Positions 8,142 through 17,461 of a stretch of 64,000 nucleotides of DNA are shown piece after piece. The DNA lies in the NCBI GenBank assembly GCA_030849065.1, contig JASAON010001632.1, positions 62,001 through 126,000 of the forward strand, read 5' to 3'. Within the stretch, counting starts at the first letter, position 1, and the number at the start of each line of letters is the position of its first letter. Made by a program: the position numbers and the translations under genes. The notes beneath the pieces are model-generated. The model was given only the letters and a program-made list of their open reading frames with translations, made no database searches and was not told the origin of the DNA. The DNA comes from Jaenimonas drosophilae. Its lineage: Eukaryota > Euglenozoa > Kinetoplastea > Trypanosomatida > Trypanosomatidae.

Positions 8142-10481
8142 CTACGGCACCGGCGCTGACGAGGTTGGTTCCGTGGCGAGAGCAAGCTTGGATGGTGAGT
8201 CTGACTGGGCGTCTGGGCAGTTGTTGGATGCTCGGCTGACTCCATCCTGCAGCGGGCGCGTGACGCTGGAGAGAACACGTGTCTTTACTCCCCACAGCAG
8301 CCACAGCACCGTCAACAGTATCCACAGAGCCATGAAGAACCAGTAAGTGGCCCACGTGCAGAAGCCAAAGAAGAAGGCGTCTTGCATCACTCGAGTCTCG
8401 TAGGTGGAGCATGAATCCTCTCGGTAGGCGATGGAGCCTGTGATGAGAATGGCGACCTGGAGCAGCGCAACAACAATCGAGGCGTAGCTCACGGGGAGAA
8501 TAGGTGCGTCCGTGAAGAGAAGGAGCGTGAAGAGCACGGCCATGTACGTGAGCGCCAAGCCCGCTTCGGCGATGACTGTGATGGGAAGGAACTTGCAGCT
8601 CTCACCAACCTCCTCGAGGACGATGGCGGAGGCGCAGACTAGGAAGGCGCAGCATTCTCCAACGAAGAACATCAGGTAGTGGCAGAGATAGACGAGGCGG
8701 TTGGTCCGGTAGAGGGGCATGATCTTGGTGCGGATATCAAAGCACGCAAAACCGAGTCCACTCACGGAGTCGTAGGCCACTGACATCCACGCAAAACGGA
8801 GAACGGAGATGGCCCAGTGAATCAGCACGGCTCCAATGAGCATGCGGAAGGTCGAATCCTTCTGGTACTGAGGTGGCACCTCATTGGAGGTGTAGTTGTA
8901 GAAGCACTGCACCAGCAATTGGGGGACCCCGAAGGAGATGGCGTAGCCCACTCCCGAGAGCCGCGAGAGCACCAGGGCGTTGTGGGCTAAAATGTAGCGA
9001 TTGCGCCGAAGAGCTCGGATGTAGACCACCATACACCACACATCGAATACAGGAATCAAGGGAACGGACGTGGCATAGGAGGATGGAAGTGGAATGTCAT
9101 CGTTGGGCTCCACCATGGATTCGTCTGGTTTTCTGCTGGAGGAGAACATGATGAAGATAATATTCGCGGCAAACCCAGCACCATAGGTGATGAGGGTGTT
9201 GAGTCCGTAGCTTTCGCAGTTGGGCTTCGACATCCAGTACCGCACAACCAGCGCAATACTGACGGTACAGAATAAAATGGAGAGCAGATGGAAGATCATG
9301 ATGATGATGCTCACAAGGTGGATCGTCGTGGAAAAGATCAACGCAAGGGAGTGGGAGGAGACATTGTGCGGGATGACGTGTCTGTGATCGTGGAGGAGGC
9401 CAATGTACTCAAACCCACTATGACAAAGAAGGCGGTATTGCTGAGGGCTGATACGGACAAAGGGCAGGGAAAAGAAGGCTTTCAGGTACTCGTAGACTTC
9501 GGGGTTGAGGTCGGCGTTGTCGGTAGGAATCACCTCGTCCACGGTTGCCTGCACCTCCTCGTGGGCAATAGGGTCGTTCACGTCCAAATGCTGAGAGTTA
9601 GCAATCAGCTTGACGAGGAAGGGGGTGCGGTTGGCTGCCTTCACCTCCTCCCCCGTGACGGGATGACTGGGTGACCGCGTGCTTAGTGCCGCAGCCACAA
9701 GATGGCCAAAACAGTCGTTAGGATTTGCTCGGTAGCCCTCCAATGCCCCGAGAAGATCCACCTCCAGCTCCGTTCCGTCTTCGTCACTCGCATCAACATC
9801 GGAGTTGGCGAGATCATCCGACATGGCGTCCTCATCCACGAAGTGAATCAGTGGCATAGGCCCGGTGCGGCCATCTGGATTGCTGCGCTGCATTTCCATC
9901 CGCACAAGAGGCGGCCGACCTCCAGAGGGCCCAACGTGCTGAGATGAACTGCGATAATCCTCCCCATGGTCGTGCCTCAATGGCTGCGGAGCACTCTGAA
10001 ACATGGAGTTGAAATGAGCCTCCGAGCGCGCAGCCCCATCGCGTGTCCGGGGCTTGCGTCCCGCACCACGTGCGGGAGCGATGGCTGGCGGCCGGCGCTT
10101 ATCATCATCGCTGGAGGCCTCCCCCACCCCTGCCTGGGGATCTACCCACTCCGTCCACTGCTGCACTACGTGATCTCGGCCACGGGCGGCAGACTCGCGC
10201 ATGACGCCCATCCATCCGCCCCCGGCCTCCCCCTTCCCCGCGGCAGCGGCACGGGGGTCCTCATGAAAGCGCACGCCACGTTTGGCTGGCGGAGAGGCCT
10301 TGGGCGTCGAGGCCGTACTGCGGGCAGTGGCGAAGGCAGCACTACTCCGCTCGCGGTAGAAGCTGCTCGACGCGCTTACTCCAGTAGGAGAGGCATCATG
10401 CAGATAGACTGGGTGGGCAATGCTGCAGTCAGAGCTGCTGTGGAAGGAGAGCTCGTCGTTGCGTGAAGATGATCCGATCAT
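8142..10481 (-). CDS. Large polytopic membrane protein, unrecognised
   Basis: Encodes 779 residues. About 370 N-terminal residues are soluble, Ser/Ala/Asp-rich and probably disordered, with basic patches and an acidic stretch near 215-245. From about residue 380 to 745 there are eight or so strongly hydrophobic segments, beginning with a pair separated only by a short turn (LALIFSTTIHLVSIIIMIFH, then LLSILFCTVSIALVVRYW). A central segment, SFGVPQLLVQCFYNYTS, preceded by Arg-rich helices, is loosely like the XK/Xkr scramblase signature in which a Glu/Ala-x-PQLLLQ motif follows a basic loop. I do not consider this enough to assign a function. The C-terminus is short, polar and probably cytosolic. 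A minus-strand pyrimidine tract ending in GTAG lies at 10538-10561. Confidence 0.85.
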   Translation of the reverse strand: MIGSSSRNDELSFHSSSDCSIAHPVYLHDASPTGVSASSSFYRERSSAAFATARSTASTPKASPPAKRGVRFHEDPRAAAAGKGEAGGGWMGVMRESAARGRDHVVQQWTEWVDPQAGVGEASSDDDKRRPPAIAPARGAGRKPRTRDGAARSEAHFNSMFQSAPQPLRHDHGEDYRSSSQHVGPSGGRPPLVRMEMQRSNPDGRTGPMPLIHFVDEDAMSDDLANSDVDASDEDGTELEVDLLGALEGYRANPNDCFGHLVAAALSTRSPSHPVTGEEVKAANRTPFLVKLIANSQHLDVNDPIAHEEVQATVDEVIPTDNADLNPEVYEYLKAFFSLPFVRISPQQYRLLCHSGFEYIGLLHDHRHVIPHNVSSHSLALIFSTTIHLVSIIIMIFHLLSILFCTVSIALVVRYWMSKPNCESYGLNTLITYGAGFAANIIFIMFSSSRKPDESMVEPNDDIPLPSSYATSVPLIPVFDVWCMVVYIRALRRNRYILAHNALVLSRLSGVGYAISFGVPQLLVQCFYNYTSNEVPPQYQKDSTFRMLIGAVLIHWAISVLRFAWMSVAYDSVSGLGFACFDIRTKIMPLYRTNRLVYLCHYLMFFVGECCAFLVCASAIVLEEVGESCKFLPITVIAEAGLALTYMAVLFTLLLFTDAPILPVSYASIVVALLQVAILITGSIAYREDSCSTYETRVMQDAFFFGFCTWATYWFFMALWILLTVLWLLWGVKTRVLSSVTRPLQDGVSRASNNCPDAQSDSPSKLALATEPTSSAPVP

Positions 10482-11264
10482 ACATGTACACCTCCGTCAT
10501 GCAATGACTTGAGATATGTAGGGGTGTATCAGAAATACTACAAAAAAGAAGGATGGAGAGGAGAGACATGTTGTGACAATCACCGCATCAACTTGATCAC
10601 GACAGTATTCACCTCTTCCCACAATACACCCGCACAGACGAGGGTGTGTATTGGGGGCGGGGCGTCGGGGAAAAAATGAACGGGTGAGAAATGACTGTCG
10701 GTGCGCACCCCTGTTGCCCGGCGCTTCACCACCTCGGTCAATCAAACGTGATCGAGAGGGCGAAGAGATCAATAAAAGAATCATGCAGCGCGTATTAGCA
10801 ACGCTGTTAGTAGAGTAGGTGGTGGGTGCTCAACTGGTTGGGAGCTGAAGCAACAACGGGGCTCACTTCCCCACACTGCCAAATGAAGACGCTGGGGGAG
10901 CCCGCCACCACGACAGGATTGGGAGTTTCTTCTCTCCACATCCTGCTGAGTCTCGGTGAATTCCACCAAGTGAAGAGCACACACACACACAGGTCTCATT
11001 GGCGCGCGTTCCCACAACAACGCATGACTGCAATCACATAACAACGTACTGCGTTCGTCGTCGTGGAGTGGTGTTTCACACTGTAGTAGGTGGTGGTGAC
11101 GGTGTAGAAACGCATTTAGAGAGAGAAACGTAAACCTGGAAAATGTGGGTACGAGGCAAAGCCTTCTGGCCTTGTCGGCGGTGATTCATCATCATCAACT
11201 TGATCGTGAGCTGCCGATGGCACGGCTGACCTCTTCCCACACAAGAGTGCCCCTCATCACTTGC
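10482..11264. other. Long intergenic spacer
   Basis: No supported gene; minus-strand frames of 95 and 87 codons are low-complexity and lack features. The minus-strand splice tract of the 8142-10481 gene is at 10538-10561. A CA repeat lies near 10979-10991. Two short near-identical patches, ATCAACTTGATC followed by ACCTCTTCCCACA-like bases, occur near 10587-10622 and 11191-11244. I found no tRNA-like A/B boxes. Confidence 0.5.
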
Positions 11265-12338
11265 TCACTTGGAGAAGAGAGAAGAAAGGGAGGCCTCTTG
11301 ATGGAGACTGTGGACGGCCTGTGCCACCAGCGGAGCAGTTGTGAGGACGGTGATCTTACTGCACCGCGTTGTTGTCACCTGCTGGCCAATGGAGTCAGAC
11401 ACCACGAGCTCCTCCAGTGCGTCGCACTCCGTGATGCGTGAGCAGGCAGGATCCGTCAGGAGGCCGTGGGTTGCGCACGCAATGACCCGCGTGGCACCCA
11501 TCTCCTTCAGGAGATCACATGCCTTGCACAGGGTACCCGCCGTATCCACCATATCATCCACAATAACGCAGGTGTAGCCCTCGACGTTGCCAACAGTTTG
11601 CATTGAATCCACCTTACCAGCTTCTTTGCGACGCTTGAGGATGGTGACGATGTGGCTGGCACCAATGCGATCGGCAAGGACGTTGGCTCGCTCCACACCT
11701 CCCGCATCGGGTGAGACCACCACCGTACGCTGCTTGTCGAACCACTTCTGACGCTGAATGTACTTGGCAAATTCCGGGAACATGAGGAGATTATCCACGG
11801 GGATGTTGCGGAAGAAGCCCTGAATCTGGCCGCAGTGAAGGTCCAGCGTGACGACGCGGTCCACGCCCATGCTCTGCAGAAGTTGGGCAACGGCAGAGGC
11901 TGAGATGGGTACGCGGGGCTCGCTCTTTCTGTCCTGGCGGCTGTAGGCGAAGTAGGGCACAATGGCCGTGATGCGCTTCGCCGAGGAGAGCTTGAGCGTG
12001 TGCACAAGAAGAAGGAGCTCCATCATGGCCGTATTCACATCTGTGCCCCCGCTAGCCGCAGTGGGTTGGATAATGAAGCAGTCATCACCACGCACGTTAT
12101 CCACAATTTTGATGTTCAGCTCGCCATTGGCGAAGCGCTTGATCTCCGTCTTGCAGATGTCAATGTTGAGAAGCTTTGCAACGTTGTCAGCCAACTCCGC
12201 ATTTGCCGTACCCGAGATGAGTCGCACTCGGTAGTTGGTCTCCACCTCTGGCCGCTGATGAATGCGGTAGAAGAAGGTTTCTCCCGCGGCCACCTGCTGG
12301 GCCTTGGCGTTTTCGGTACTGCATTGTGGCGCAGGCAT
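11265..12338 (-). CDS. PRPS: Ribose-phosphate pyrophosphokinase (PRPP synthetase)
   Basis: Encodes 357 residues. Makes 5-phosphoribosyl-1-pyrophosphate from ribose 5-phosphate and ATP, the precursor for purine salvage, pyrimidine and nucleotide synthesis. Seen in order: N-terminal strand and helix LISGTANAELADNVA, the FANGE loop, the flexible catalytic loop YSRQDRKSEPRVPISA, LDLHCGQIQGFF (Mg-ATP site and subunit contact), SPDAGGVERA, and the PRPP-binding loop VIVDDMVDTAGTL at about 257-270. All expected catalytic residues appear intact. A 30-residue N-terminal extension precedes the domain. Trypanosomatids have several PRPS paralogues and some are glycosomal; the C-terminus here, LFSK, is not a clear PTS1 signal. 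A CT-rich acceptor tract lies at about 12382-12403 on the minus strand. Confidence 0.95.
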   Translation of the reverse strand: MPAPQCSTENAKAQQVAAGETFFYRIHQRPEVETNYRVRLISGTANAELADNVAKLLNIDICKTEIKRFANGELNIKIVDNVRGDDCFIIQPTAASGGTDVNTAMMELLLLVHTLKLSSAKRITAIVPYFAYSRQDRKSEPRVPISASAVAQLLQSMGVDRVVTLDLHCGQIQGFFRNIPVDNLLMFPEFAKYIQRQKWFDKQRTVVVSPDAGGVERANVLADRIGASHIVTILKRRKEAGKVDSMQTVGNVEGYTCVIVDDMVDTAGTLCKACDLLKEMGATRVIACATHGLLTDPACSRITECDALEELVVSDSIGQQVTTTRCSKITVLTTAPLVAQAVHSLHQEASLSSLFSK

Positions 12339-12967
12339 GTTTAGTAGTATGTTTACTTTATTGTTGTGTGGTACGAGGTGGAGAGAGTGAGAGAGATGCT
12401 ACACGTGACGTGATGGTATCCTTCACACGTGAGTTATACGCTGAACTACAATGGAATGCGCGGTCTGACCGTGAACGACACCACAAATCAGAGGAGCGAA
12501 TTTGACACGGTGGAAGACCTCGAGCTACGACGAGGTGCTGTGCTATGCTAAAGATGATGTGTGCTTGGACAACGAAATGACTGGTGCCTGCGTGCGTGTT
12601 CCTTTCCGTGAGACTCAGTAGTTCAGCCGCCACTGACTGCCTACAGGTAAGATGCACCAGCAATACCACAATTCAGAGAATGAAGTGAGGGCAGAAGGTT
12701 GTGCACAAGGCCAGAGATGAGATGCCTCCTGGATAGGCATGAAAAAAAAACACACAGTAAGAACCGTGGACGAGTAAAAACCTTGAGTGGGTGTGTGTCT
12801 GTGGGTGCGGAATGGAGAGGGGAAAAAGGGTGGCGCTACCCCCGTATTAAGTGTGGGCTACAATGGCTGTTAAGAGTGATCAGTTGAGAGTCCCTCGGTG
12901 CCAACAGGCACTTGGATTGAACTAACGTGTGACCACCGCCACTACCACAATCATCAACCTTGTACAA
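12339..12967. other. Long intergenic spacer
   Basis: No supported gene. The PRPS-proximal side carries a minus-strand CT-rich tract (about 12382-12403). The other side has an A-run at 12741-12749 and would be the 3' UTR of the Pho88 homologue transcript's upstream neighbour or processing region. I saw no RNA gene. Confidence 0.45.
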
Positions 12968-13495
12968 CTACTTCTTCCGGCTTGGCTTTGCCGTTGTGCG
13001 CTGAGCCTCTTCGGATGCAGCTCCCCAAATGTTTGAGAGCCACTGTGGCATCATGCCGCTGTGAACCCAGGGCCGGCTCAGCTCACCCTCCTCCTTCTCC
13101 CCGCGCAGGTGAATGCGGAACACCTCCGAGCTGTACATGGTCTTGGGGTTGTTGAAGCACTGCAGCAACAGCGGGTAGACGATGCCGTAGTTGCGCGCCA
13201 TGTAGAGACCAATCACTGCGGAGAGCCCAACCTTCATGAAGACCAGCTCACGCAGTTTGGAGATGTCGTAGGAAGAGTGGGTCATGGCCTCCATTTCACC
13301 ACTCATCTGATCCTTGACGGTGATGGGAGTAGAGTCGCCTCGCTTGAAGATGCGGTAGAAGATGACCGCCGCAGCCACAAAGGCCGCCGTGTGAATCACC
13401 ACGAAGCAGCGCATGATGATGCTGATCACGGCTGGATCGGTGGAGTCGAGGCTCCAGCTAAGGATCAGCATCGTGAAGGGGATGAGGATGTTCAT
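12968..13495 (-). CDS. PHO88: Pho88/SND3 family ER membrane protein
   Basis: Encodes 175 residues. Pho88 (Snd3 in yeast) is an ER membrane protein of the SRP-independent targeting route and was first linked to phosphate transport. The N-terminal hydrophobic segment (about 3-20) is followed by SLDSTDPAVISIIMRCFVV, then a second membrane helix. Next come the family pattern MSGE, a YDISKLRELV segment (family YDLxEI) and a third hydrophobic stretch. Near the end are FNNPKTMYSSEVFRIHL, matching the family's pattern before the conserved IHLxG, and ELSRPW (family DLxRPF). The tail is basic and ends AKPSRKK, compatible with a cytosolic ER-retention-like end. Length and order agree with the family. 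Confidence 0.86.
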   Translation of the reverse strand: MNILIPFTMLILSWSLDSTDPAVISIIMRCFVVIHTAAFVAAAVIFYRIFKRGDSTPITVKDQMSGEMEAMTHSSYDISKLRELVFMKVGLSAVIGLYMARNYGIVYPLLLQCFNNPKTMYSSEVFRIHLRGEKEEGELSRPWVHSGMMPQWLSNIWGAASEEAQRTTAKPSRKK

Positions 13496-13862
13496 GGCTT
13501 GATCGGTCTGCTTCGTGGAAGTCTTTCTGGGCTACAGAGTTTGCGTTGTGATGGGTTATGAAGAATGATGAAGTAGAGAGTGGTTGGGATGTAGCGTACA
13601 CAAGGAAGCCGTAGCACATCGGGGAAGCAAGTCCGTCAGCAGAACGTGCCGTTCACACAAGTTCCAACTTATTCGTTTCGGCACAGACACAGGGGGGGGG
13701 GCGCCATGACAGGAAGTGGCGCTGATTCGATCTTCCACGCGGGACGCTTTCCACCTTCACCAAGCACCACATTAAGAACGTTAGATTATATCGGTTTTTT
13801 GTTGTTGTGTGTTGTGGCTGCTGGCCACGCCCACTAAAGAGGAGGCCTTTGAGAGTACCCCT
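13496..13862. other. Intergenic spacer with a run of ten G
   Basis: No gene seen. Bases 13692-13701 are G10 on the plus strand, which is C10 on the transcribed (minus) strand. The rest is probably 5' processing signal for the Pho88 homologue and 3' UTR of the GRWD1 homologue. Confidence 0.55.
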
Positions 13863-15521
13863 CTACTTCATCAATGATCTCCAGTTCATTGGGCGGAAGA
13901 GATGGAGACCCTCAAAGTCTGTGGTGACCACCATACCAGGAACCTGCGCATGCCAGTGTGCCTCCTTGGGGTGCGTGAGGCCCTGATGCTGAAACATGAG
14001 CTGATCAGGAATGCCCGTCAGGTCGGAGCGGCCAAAGAGCTCGCCCACCACCTCCTGCTCCTCGGACGGATCGCGTTCCAGACTCAGATCCCACAAAGTG
14101 CACTGGCCATCATCACCTGTCACGGAGAGCACACTTTCGTTGTGTGCGGAGAACTCGACGGAGGTGATGCTCCCTGTGTGCCACGGCAGACGCTGAATCG
14201 GCTCGGACGCTGCACTGGCATTGGTGAGGTGGCGCAGATCCCAAATAGACACCGCCCCGCTATCCGCGCCTGTGACGAGCAAGTGAGACGCCTGCCGCGC
14301 GCGGTTCCAATCAGCCACGTTGATGTCGGTGGGATCGGCCTGCCAACTGAGTTTGCAGCTGCGCATATCTCGAGTATCCCACACCTCCACCACACCTCCG
14401 GCTCTCGCACTAATAAGAACATCCGCCTGCGTTGGGCTCCACTGGATCTCCTCAATGGAGTGTTGGTTGGATTGACTACTGGCGATGCTACGCCAACGTC
14501 CATCCTCGGTTGGCTGCCACACAAAGAGGGAGCCATCGCAGTCTCCAGACGCGAAGGTGTTGGCGGTGATTGGGCTCCAGTCCAGGCCGTAGCCCTCGGT
14601 GCGGTGGGAGGTGGATGGGGTGCAGAACTTAAGAGGGGCGGAGACCTTCTTAGGCTCCTTCCAGGCAGCGGCCTGCTCCTTCGTCCAGTTGGCAAAGTCA
14701 GCCAGAATGCGGGTGTCCGTCTCGAGGTCAAACACCTGCACATGGCCGGCATCAGACCACACCGCCACCAGCTGCGGGCCACCCGATGGGTTGTTATGCG
14801 GGGAGCAGCGTACGCGGTTGGCCGTTCCATGATGGGCGATGCTTCGGTGGTGCACGATGGGCTCGCCATCGTTCACCTCCTCTTCATCCTCGTCCTCGTT
14901 GTCCTGGCTTTCATCTCCATCACCAATGTAGCTGTCCTCACTGTCTTCATCACTCATCACATCATGACGAGTGCGGCAAATGTTGCTGACACGAAGTACT
15001 ACCAAATGGTTCTTGGACTGCTCATCTGCCTGTGAGCCGCACACGAGCATCATGGATAAGGGGTACTTGGTACGATTGGCACCATCAGCATCATGTACCA
15101 CGTCAAAGGAGAGACAAGGGTACTCTGTGCGGAGCTGAAAGAAGGAATCGTAGGCCTTGTTAGAGTAGGCCAGCTGACCCGCCACATCACCTTCCCCACT
15201 CTGATCCCTGCGCCACACCATGGCGGCGTCTTTGCCGTCATCCTCGCCCTCATCCTGGGCCGTCTGGAACGTCACGGACTTGAGACCCTTGGTGAGCTCC
15301 GCCATGGACTCGTTCTGCAGCTCAGCGTACTCATCGTCATCGTCCATAATGACTTCCTCTTCCACGTCATCTTGCACAATCAGCTCGCCATCGCTGCTGG
15401 ATGCATCCTCCCACTCGTCCTCTGCGTGAGCTTCTTCGTTGGCCTCAGTGGCTTCCTTACGCTGGCGCGCTTCCGGCACCTCATCTGCCTCCCTGGTGCT
15501 TCGCTTCATTCCCTTCTTCAT
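13863..15521 (-). CDS. GRWD1: GRWD1/RRB1-type WD-repeat ribosome assembly factor
   Basis: Encodes 552 residues from ATG at 15521; an in-frame upstream start would add 20 hydrophobic residues absent from the family. GRWD1 (yeast Rrb1) is a chaperone-like factor for ribosomal protein uL3 in the nucleolus. The N-terminal about 120 residues are very acidic (runs of Glu and Asp), as in the family. Residues about 125-200 match the CAF1C/RBBP4-like N-terminal helix region (YPCLSFDVVHD), and then come WD repeats with clear GLDWSP, IQWSPTQADVLIS, VEVWDTRD, SIWDLRHL and TLWDLSLERD elements. A second acidic insertion lies near 210-235. An opposite-strand frame across this gene (13902-15035) is a shadow. 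The upstream minus-strand CT repeat at 15613-15633 is a likely splice tract. Confidence 0.94.
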   Translation of the reverse strand: MKKGMKRSTREADEVPEARQRKEATEANEEAHAEDEWEDASSSDGELIVQDDVEEEVIMDDDDEYAELQNESMAELTKGLKSVTFQTAQDEGEDDGKDAAMVWRRDQSGEGDVAGQLAYSNKAYDSFFQLRTEYPCLSFDVVHDADGANRTKYPLSMMLVCGSQADEQSKNHLVVLRVSNICRTRHDVMSDEDSEDSYIGDGDESQDNEDEDEEEVNDGEPIVHHRSIAHHGTANRVRCSPHNNPSGGPQLVAVWSDAGHVQVFDLETDTRILADFANWTKEQAAAWKEPKKVSAPLKFCTPSTSHRTEGYGLDWSPITANTFASGDCDGSLFVWQPTEDGRWRSIASSQSNQHSIEEIQWSPTQADVLISARAGGVVEVWDTRDMRSCKLSWQADPTDINVADWNRARQASHLLVTGADSGAVSIWDLRHLTNASAASEPIQRLPWHTGSITSVEFSAHNESVLSVTGDDGQCTLWDLSLERDPSEEQEVVGELFGRSDLTGIPDQLMFQHQGLTHPKEAHWHAQVPGMVVTTDFEGLHLFRPMNWRSLMK

Positions 15522-15963
15522 GATTATTGATGTTCTGTTTCTTACAATAAATGCAAAGAGCAAGAGACACCGAAACCGCAACCACGATTCAAATCTGGAC
15601 CTAGCAAGGCGTAGAGAGAGAGAGAGAAGACAGAAGATGTGGTGGATGTTGCACGTCCGTGTTAATCATTTAGGTAGTGACGCCCAGACGTGGAAGGTGT
15701 ACCATCCACAGGGCTAGATGCTCACTTCCGTGGCGGGTGGTAGGGGTTGGGGTTGGGAGGAGAGACTCCCATGGGGGAACGCATATGCTCCAGCTATCCG
15801 TATGGCGATCAATGGAGCCTACATTCAACACGGAGAGTTCACGCCAAGCACAAGAACAAGCAGCGCATGAAGATGGAATGCACAAGTGAGGCCTGACGTG
15901 CACCGCTAAACAAACAAATCGCAAACTTAACCAAGCAAACTGCAACTGAGGTGGTACCTGCTC
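15522..15963. other. Intergenic spacer
   Basis: No gene seen. An AG repeat at 15613-15627 (CT on the coding strand), followed on the minus strand by GCTAG, fits the acceptor of the GRWD1 homologue. The remaining 300 bases carry no feature I recognise. Confidence 0.55.
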
Positions 15964-16578
15964 CTACAAGCTTTGAAGGGCCTGAAGACGAGCACTGATG
16001 TCATCCTCCGACACATCCTGCCGTTGTTGAACGCGTGTACCAACTGGTCCAGAAAGCGGACCTTCCATCTGGGCTGCCAAATCAATGTTGTTTGCCGCCG
16101 CCACTTGCTCAAGCAGCTGATCCACGTCTCCAACCGGGACCGTACTCGCTGATGTACTCTGAAATGCGGCATCCATGGTGCCCAGATTGACGTCCACCAT
16201 GTCAACCTGCTTCTCGAAGTCGTCCATCACGCGAGAGATCTTCATGGGATCCATGGAGGACAAAACCTTCTCCATGCCCTTCACAGTGCTCTTCATGGCC
16301 TTGGTCACCGTCTTCATTTGCATCGCAGTGTTGATGCGAGATGCTGCTGCATCCAGGCGAGAAGACAGTCTCAGATAATTGAGGCTCTCATTCTTCTTGC
16401 GAATGACATTTTCTGCGTAGATACGTGCTGCCTCCACGTTGTTCTTCTCCAAGGCCTTTTTCACGTTGGCCTTCTCCTTCTCCGAGGCCTTCTCCGCTGT
16501 CGTTGCGCTCTTGTTGAGCTGCTTCGCTGCAAACTTGATGTTGAACATCACATCGAACATTTCATCATCGCTTCCCAT
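15964..16578 (-). CDS. CHMP1: ESCRT-III subunit CHMP1/Vps46
   Basis: Encodes 204 residues, the usual CHMP1 length. CHMP1 recruits and regulates the AAA ATPase Vps4 during ESCRT-III membrane scission (endosomes, cytokinesis). The N-terminal helices FNIKFAAKQLNKSATTAEK and EKANVKKALEKNNVEAARIY follow the family pattern closely, as does RIYAENVIRKKNESLNYLRL. The middle segment SMDPMKISRVMDDFEKQ and the C-terminal MIT-interacting motif EDDISARLQALQ are present, so binding to Vps4 should be intact. Nothing odd was noticed. Confidence 0.95.
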   Translation of the reverse strand: MGSDDEMFDVMFNIKFAAKQLNKSATTAEKASEKEKANVKKALEKNNVEAARIYAENVIRKKNESLNYLRLSSRLDAAASRINTAMQMKTVTKAMKSTVKGMEKVLSSMDPMKISRVMDDFEKQVDMVDVNLGTMDAAFQSTSASTVPVGDVDQLLEQVAAANNIDLAAQMEGPLSGPVGTRVQQRQDVSEDDISARLQALQSL

Positions 16579-16816
16579 CTCGCCGTATGTGTAAATGTGG
16601 GTTGTATGAAAGGGTAGAGGGCTGCTAGAGGTGGTGCCTTGAGAGAGAGAGAGAGCAGAAGATAAACAGTAGTGCGCCTACACACAGCTCCAAGCCCATA
16701 CACTCATCAACGTGGCATAGACGGGAATGTGCTTTGTGTCTATGTAGCAGCTGATGCCCAGTCCTCAGATTTGCACCTCACTCAATCTCACCCAACGATG
16801 CGACTGACGCCACACA

Positions 16817-17206
16817 TCAGCTCGCCATATCCTTCGATAGTCTAGCTTCGTTGATCATGGCGTAGAGAAGAGGTACGGTGCTTGGTGCACCGGCCAGGTT
16901 TAATTCGGCGGCTAACACGTTGTGGGGTGCGGGAGCGTCTGGCACCCGAGCCTCTAGCTGAAAAACCGCTAGTGTGTGCTCGAGTCCGTTGAAGGAGAGG
17001 TACTCCTTGATGAGTTCATTGATGATGAGATTCTCTGGAGGCTGGGCCGGGTGCAGTTGCTGATCCACAGCTGTGGCGTCAAGCTGCTGACTAACTGATA
17101 GCTTCTGAAAGATGGCAGCTCGGAGTTCCGACTTGATCCGGCTCATCGTTCCGTTGGCATCCAGCGCATCACGCATCGCGCTCTTCAACGTATCTGGACT
17201 AGTCAT
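16817..17206 (-). CDS. FOR20: FOR20/FOPNL-type LisH protein of basal bodies
   Basis: Encodes 129 residues. FOR20 is a small centriole/basal-body protein needed for docking of basal bodies and cilium assembly. The start pattern LKSAMRDALDANGTMSRIKSELRAAIFQKL matches the family N-terminal helix. The LisH motif follows at about 53-80 with ENLIINELIKEYLSFNG, where the family has ENLLINELIREYL, and the C-terminal part has the expected PLLYAMI element. LisH motifs mediate dimer formation. Size and pattern agree fully with FOR20. Together with the CFAP91 homologue further along, this indicates a flagellated cell. Confidence 0.92.
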   Translation of the reverse strand: MTSPDTLKSAMRDALDANGTMSRIKSELRAAIFQKLSVSQQLDATAVDQQLHPAQPPENLIINELIKEYLSFNGLEHTLAVFQLEARVPDAPAPHNVLAAELNLAGAPSTVPLLYAMINEARLSKDMAS

Positions 17207-17461
17207 CTATGGAAGAGATTATCTTCACCAAACACGTTTCTTGCTCTTCAGTTCGAGCGATAGGGCTTTGCCCTCAGTTAGATGAAATAGGGAGAGACGA
17301 CGACCACACATATATCCATCACGTGTCCTTGCAGCACATGCTGAGTGAATCACCACAGCAGATGAACAGCTTTGGTTCCTGAACAGATTGAGGGACCGAA
17401 ATCCACCACACAGCGGAACCACCATATTACACTTACAGAGATCTTACCCATCAACAAACAA

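Noticed and set aside
8142..10481. XK/Xkr-type lipid scramblase
   Set aside because: Only the short PQLLVQ-like text and general topology agree; not enough to name the family.
13902..15035. Long plus-strand open frame (377 codons)
   Set aside because: It lies wholly antisense to the GRWD1 homologue, whose acidic N-terminus and WD motifs are unmistakable; composition is that of a shadow frame.
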